Source: Podocnemis expansa (lineage: Eukaryota > Chordata > Testudines > Podocnemididae). Taken from it: a stretch of DNA of 64,000 nt. Below are positions 59,332 through 64,000 of the stretch, piece after piece. The DNA lies in contig ML681963.1 in NCBI GenBank assembly GCA_007922195.1, positions 52,371,740 to 52,435,739 of the forward strand. The letters are read 5' to 3'. The notes under the pieces were generated by a model, which did no database searches, was not told where the DNA came from, and was given only the letters and a program-made list of their open reading frames with translations. The translations under genes were made by a program, and so were the position numbers. Each line of letters opens with the position of its first letter. Positions within the stretch are counted from its first letter, which is position 1.

Positions 59332-60140
59332 GAGTGAGTGGCTAGCTGAGGTTACTGCAGAGCGATCAGAGGCACCTGAGATCAATTAAGGCCTATCCAG
59401 GTGCCTGATAAAAGCTGCCCGTCCCAAACAAAAGTTGCACAAGCAGGAGAAGGAGGTTAGTGTTGTGCTGTAGAAGTTCAAGAAGGCATCGGAGAAGAGA
59501 AGGAGATAGACAAACAAGAGGACAAGACAGAGAGCTAGAGAAGAAACCCAGCAGAAGGAGAGACTAGGTGAAAACCCTAAAGAGGTATAAAGGAGGGGAA
59601 AACAGCCCAGGGGAAAGGAGTGCAGGACTGGGACTTGGTCAGCAGTGCATAGCTGCATCTCTTAGGTCCCTGGGCTGGGCCCCAGAGAAGAGGGTGGGCC
59701 TGGGTCCCAACAGGAGCAACACCAGTGGCAGTCCCTATAGGCAGAAACAAGGAAAAAGGGGACCTGTGTGACCCACTAGCCTACCAGAGTGTGAGATCCA
59801 CCACCATAAAGGTACTGTTATTTGTTGCAGAAACCAACTTGGGGTTTGAGTTTTAAACCTTCCCCTCTGTTGTTTGTGAAGCCCAGGACACGTGTGCTGG
59901 AGACAGTTAACAAACTTAGTTGTACCCTCATTGCTATGTCTATACTAGGAGCAGTTTATTGGTACAGGAACCCAGTTATGCCCTGTCCTGGCAAGCACTC
60001 CTAGTGTGCTCACAGCTTGTACTGGCAAAGCAGTGCTTTGTGCCAGTTTAGTAAAACTACTCCCTGCAAGGAAAACAAGTGGCACCTGAAATAGTGCAAT
60101 GGTGTTGCTAACAAGTGCAGTTTTGTTGGCAGTCTTGAGC
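59332..60140. other. Intergenic DNA, partial MITE-like piece
   Basis: About 59935-60060 resembles one arm of the GGCTATGTCTACAC MITEs (GCTATGTCTATACTAGGAGC, GTACTGGCAAAGCAGTGCTT). Otherwise nothing recognised. Confidence 0.4.
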
Positions 60141-60149
60141 TTTTATGGT

Positions 60150-60690
60150 GTTTCTCTTAGTACCCCAGCTTCTGAAGTTAGGGGAGATTCTCCCCTATTT
60201 ACTCTTTTTTGAAAAATTATCTCTAATAGTCACAGAAGAGAGCTTGAAAATGCAACTCCCCAAGGCTCCCAAACAGAGGGGAATAAAAAGTCCCCACATT
60301 TATTTGCAAAAGCTTTTAATCTCCTGATTTATTTTTTTTGGATGTGGTGGGAGTGACAACACAGCTGGTCAAATCAAGCACTTGTCTGTTTCCTCTGTTC
60401 TATGCTGCCATATAGGAGATGAAAACATCATGCACCCTCTGAAAAGGAGGAGCCTGAAAATGAGAACCCAATTATTTTTTTTGCAGTGGAGGGAGCCTCA
60501 GCAGTTGGCTTAGGGTGACAAGAGAAAGATCTCTATTTTCCACATTTTATTGTAATTAAGGAAGGCTTTAACTGGGATTTCTGGAGAGAACAGCTTTGAA
60601 TCAACGTCATCACCTGCACGATAACCTCAAGGAGAAACTTGTTGCCAAATTATAGCTAGGTGCAGTCAAACCCCCTAAATGACGTGGCTT
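60150..60690. promoter_or_regulatory. Candidate conserved non-coding element
   Basis: Unique AT-rich block with TTTTATTGTAATTAAGG, AAAGCTTTTAATCTCCTGAT and TAACTGGGATTTCTGG segments. No repeat similarity and no codon structure. Proposed only on composition. Confidence 0.25.
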
Positions 60691-62679
60691 GAGCAGCCTT
60701 ATTTGTGCAAGCAAGAGGAGAATCAGTTGCCTAGGGTTTTATGAGGTTTCCTTGCCTCAGTTAGTGGAAAGTCCCTAGACTTTCTGTACTGATTTCCACT
60801 GCACTGAATCAAGACCCATTGTCCCTCTGCACGTAACTCTGTCAGCTTCAGTTGAGACCAAAATGGGCCTGTCAGTTTCCATTTGCAAATATTAGAACTT
60901 TCTGAAAAGTGTCAACCATGCAAATTATGCCTTTGAATGTGTAGAGTCAACTGGGGCTGAATGAACCATCCTGGAGGAACCAACCTCACTTCTGTCCCTG
61001 TGTGAAAAGCCCCATTAATGCCTCTTTGTCATCTTTTGTTCATTGCCATCTGAGAGATGTGAGAGTGTTGGAGTTTGTATCACGTGCTGGCTAAATGTGC
61101 CATGTCCCCCTCTAGTGGAAAAAGTAGTGTAGCAATCAAGATTCCTTCCGCTTCCAAAGTGTTTCTGTTGAGTCTCTTCTGTTCAGCCTCCTTGCAACAG
61201 TTGCATTTTCATTCTTTCACTTCTCTTGCTCCTGAAAGCTGAGGTAGCAGGGATTCCAGTTTCTGAAGCCCTAAGTAATTAAGGGCTTGCTGATTACTGG
61301 CATTCAGGGCTGCTGAGGACTGTTGTGTCCAACTGAGGTTTGTATTTAGACAAGACCACTTGATCCGTTCAAGGGCCACCTACCCTATTGTTGTGTCTGA
61401 ATGTGCTGTTAGTGCTGCTTTGACATGTCCTTGGCAGGAGGCAAAGGGGGCTCATTGCTTTGCTACGTGGAACTGTTTGTAAAATCAACCCTCTTTTCAC
61501 CAAGAGCAAGGAGAAGAGAAATCCACTGTCAGGATAAAATTATCACTAGTGGTTGGACAGGGACCTGCTCCCAAAACATGATGTCAATCTGTTTTTTTAG
61601 CAGAACCCATCAGTATGGTGTCACAGGACTCCTTGTTCATTTCATGATATCTGAGGGTGCAAGAACTAAACAACTAGCCAGATGTGTTATGGGTCTTTTC
61701 CTTTCTTGAAAATCAGCTATTGGTCCCTGCCAGAGACAAGCCATTACATTTGTTGGGCTTAGTATGGCAAACACCTCCTGCTCTACAAATATTAATTTAA
61801 TCCCCCAAATTACCATAGCAGGCATAATACACAAACGCTAGCCATATGTGTATACTTCAACAGCCAGTCAAATGCAGTCAGCTCCGGAGTGGAGCATGGC
61901 AGCTGTTAGCTGCACGAGGAACCAAATCAGGCAAAATGTATTGACCTGTCCCTAACAGAAATTTAGCCAGGACACCTGGGTTCACTCTCTTCTTATGGCA
62001 GTTGCTGCAAAGTCTTCAGATGACAAAGTTCACTGGAAATCAGGATCCTGGCGTGGCAACTCATTTAAAAGACATCAAGTGCAGCAACTGATGGGACTGA
62101 AGGGCTATTGAAACACTAGCATTATTGTGTGCAGTGTACAGCACTTTAGCATCTTTCTTGGGCTTTTGACTTGTTGGGAAGAAGACCACTGTGTGAGCAC
62201 TAGAGCACAGGTGACTCCCTAGAAGAAGCCCGTTCCTTGAGGCATAGTTTGTGCATTATGATGATCTGACACAACATAGCTATTTCCGACATGGCTTTAG
62301 AGCCAGGTTTTCAAGGCTCAGTTCAGTGGCCTACATGAAACCCTAGCTGAAGCCTAGCTGCTGAGTTCTCCAAGCATGGTGGCCTTTCTTCCAAGGGAGC
62401 ATTTCCCTTCTTGCAAGGATCTGCCAGATCCCCTTTGACAGCAGCACAAGCCTTCTGTGAGACCCTTTAGAGCAGGGGAATACGGGTGGCTGTAGGCAGA
62501 GGGCACGGTCTCTAGATTTTGCATGGAGGGACTGACTGAGATCATGTTGCAGGGGCGAGAAAGATAAACATTGTTTCTGGTGCTCAGTTGGGATATATAG
62601 CCAGAAATGAGGGTGCAGAAGGACAGACTGTGGCTGTGTGATGAGATGGGCACCATCATGACATGAATAATTCAAGGAG
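60691..62679. other. Intergenic DNA, no gene recognised
   Basis: No repeat family, exon or RNA gene I can name. In other vertebrates ZMPSTE24 lies downstream of COL9A2 in the convergent direction. I see none of its exons here, so it is presumably beyond the window. Confidence 0.4.
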
Positions 62680-62960
62680 CTCAGATAACATTTCCTTGTG
62701 CAAGCTAATGCATTGATTAGACCAAATTGCCTCCCTAATCCTCAAGGAGGTAAAAAATGAGCTAATCACCATTTGTTCTCTCTAGATAGATGATTAACCA
62801 CAAATTAGAATATTAAACAGAGGACTATTGGTACATAAATTAATGGCTGAGAACTAAATTAATTACCCAAGAAGCCATAAAACTGGCTTATTTTTATCTT
62901 TGGATTATTGTTCACAAATGTTTAAGAAGGGTCCATTTTATAAATGGCTTTTTCTTCTGC
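62680..62960. promoter_or_regulatory. Candidate conserved non-coding element, homeodomain-core rich
   Basis: Dense TAAT/ATTA cores: CAAGCTAATGCATTGATTAG, GATGATTAACCACAAATTAG, CATAAATTAATGGC, GAACTAAATTAATTACCC, and a TTATTTTTATCTTTGG end. Unique, AT-rich and without codon structure. The best enhancer-like block in the window by composition. Confidence 0.35.
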
Positions 62961-64000
62961 AGTTTATAGTCATGAGCAATATTCAGAGCTGTGCCAGCTG
63001 TGATGCAAGTAACCAAATCTCATGCTTCAGGGCCTGCTGCTGATAAGGGTCAGGAAGGAAAACTTATTTCATCTGTCCAGCACTGCACAATAAGCTAAGG
63101 GAGCTTGTTTTGCTAGGTGCTAAGACCCTGCATATCACCAACTGTCACTGGAGTGAAGGGGACTGTGCATTCCTGAAAATCAAGCCTTAAGTGATTGACA
63201 GGAGTTGGTCAGGTCTGTGAAGAAACCTTATCTTCTGCTATAGCCTTGGAGATTGGAGGCTGCTGAGCTAGACAGATCAGTAAAATGTCGTCTTAATATT
63301 AATGGTCATCACATCCTATCCTCCTTTGGTATGAGCACTGCAGTATTGATTCTTATCTTCATTGGGACCTAAATATCATCATCCCAAGTATGCTGGTGGC
63401 CAGTTCATACCGAGCATTAGTTTGGCGTCTTGCGGTGGTTGGATAATTGTGGTAGCTCTTGCAAAGCACTGGCAATGCTGACTGATCCTACGTGAACAAT
63501 CCCTAGCTCCATGCAATCTGGGTTCCTGTCCATTTCTTAAATAAAAACTGCAATCAACCATGCTCGTCAGGCTGCACCATTGCACAGTTGGCTGCTGGGT
63601 AGATGCACCAGCACGAGAGTTTAAATGGGCTTCCAGATTTAAAAGAATTAGCTTTGGGTCCAGTCCAGGTAAAGGGACAAAAATATAGCAAGCCCCACCC
63701 AGATGGAAGAAAGCAGGTGATGTGCTGTGAAGAAGGCCTGTTCCTCAGAGAACTAATGTTGCTGGAAGCATATTAATTTAACTCAAAATGGTCAGCTTAG
63801 CTGATGATATAATACTGGGAAATCTTACTAGAGGCAGAAATTACAGGTCTGGAGAATGAATATGAGCTTTGGGCTTCTGTTGCAAGAAGGAAAGACAGGC
63901 ATGCTTTCTAGCTTGCTTTAAAACCTGGTTCTAGCTAGTGAAAGGGTGATTGTACGGTTGAGGCACTGAGCAAAGTGTTGGTGGGGAGTAACGGTGGAGA
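62961..64000. other. Intergenic DNA, no gene recognised
   Basis: Nothing beyond unique non-coding sequence seen up to the window end. Confidence 0.4.

Noticed and set aside
60691..62679. Exons of ZMPSTE24, the expected downstream neighbour
   Set aside because: I looked for membrane-metalloprotease motifs (HEXXH) and found none; the gene probably starts beyond the window.

Overview
This window is vertebrate nuclear DNA holding one complete protein-coding gene, COL9A2 (alpha-2 chain of type IX collagen), on the + strand. The coding sequence runs from an ATG at 4799 to a TGA at 48048. It is split into 32 exons with GT-AG introns and conceptually spliced gives 690 residues. Identification rests on reading every exon as Gly-X-Y triplets and on the diagnostic non-collagenous segments: NC3 with EGSADFLCPTNC, NC2 with DQHIVDV..KMLQEQLAE, and NC1 with [12 protein letters not shown].

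Organism (inference): a non-avian sauropsid, most likely a turtle, with a crocodilian possible. CR1 LINE pieces with the amniote 3' end, Penelope-like retroelements with a GIY-YIG endonuclease, MIR-like SINEs, hAT elements and palindrome-rich MITEs that open GGCTATGTCTACAC fit this better than a bird or a mammal. The gene covers about 43 kb from start to stop, swollen by intronic repeats.

Layout. 1-4560: intergenic DNA with a MITE (819-1235) and a hAT element (2146-4286) split by a 1.47 kb Penelope-like insertion. 4560-4870: promoter region and first coding exon. 4871-47842: introns and exons 2-31, with hAT, MITE, CR1, SINE and Penelope copies confined to introns. 47843-48720: last exon, 3' UTR and poly(A) signals. 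48721-64000: no recognised gene; hAT and MITE copies, two solo LTRs of one family (the first inserted in a MITE), Penelope fragments and three AT-rich blocks that look like conserved non-coding DNA.

How it works together: the one gene makes a chain that trimerises with COL9A1 and COL9A3 products and coats type II collagen fibrils. The rest of the window is a readable record of transposition, with nested insertions, target-site duplications and one empty-site comparison. No new multi-gene system was found. The most unusual material is the Penelope family (hammerhead-like motifs, deleted mini-copies, an inverted tail) and a MITE group built from self-complementary words with a TCGA core.
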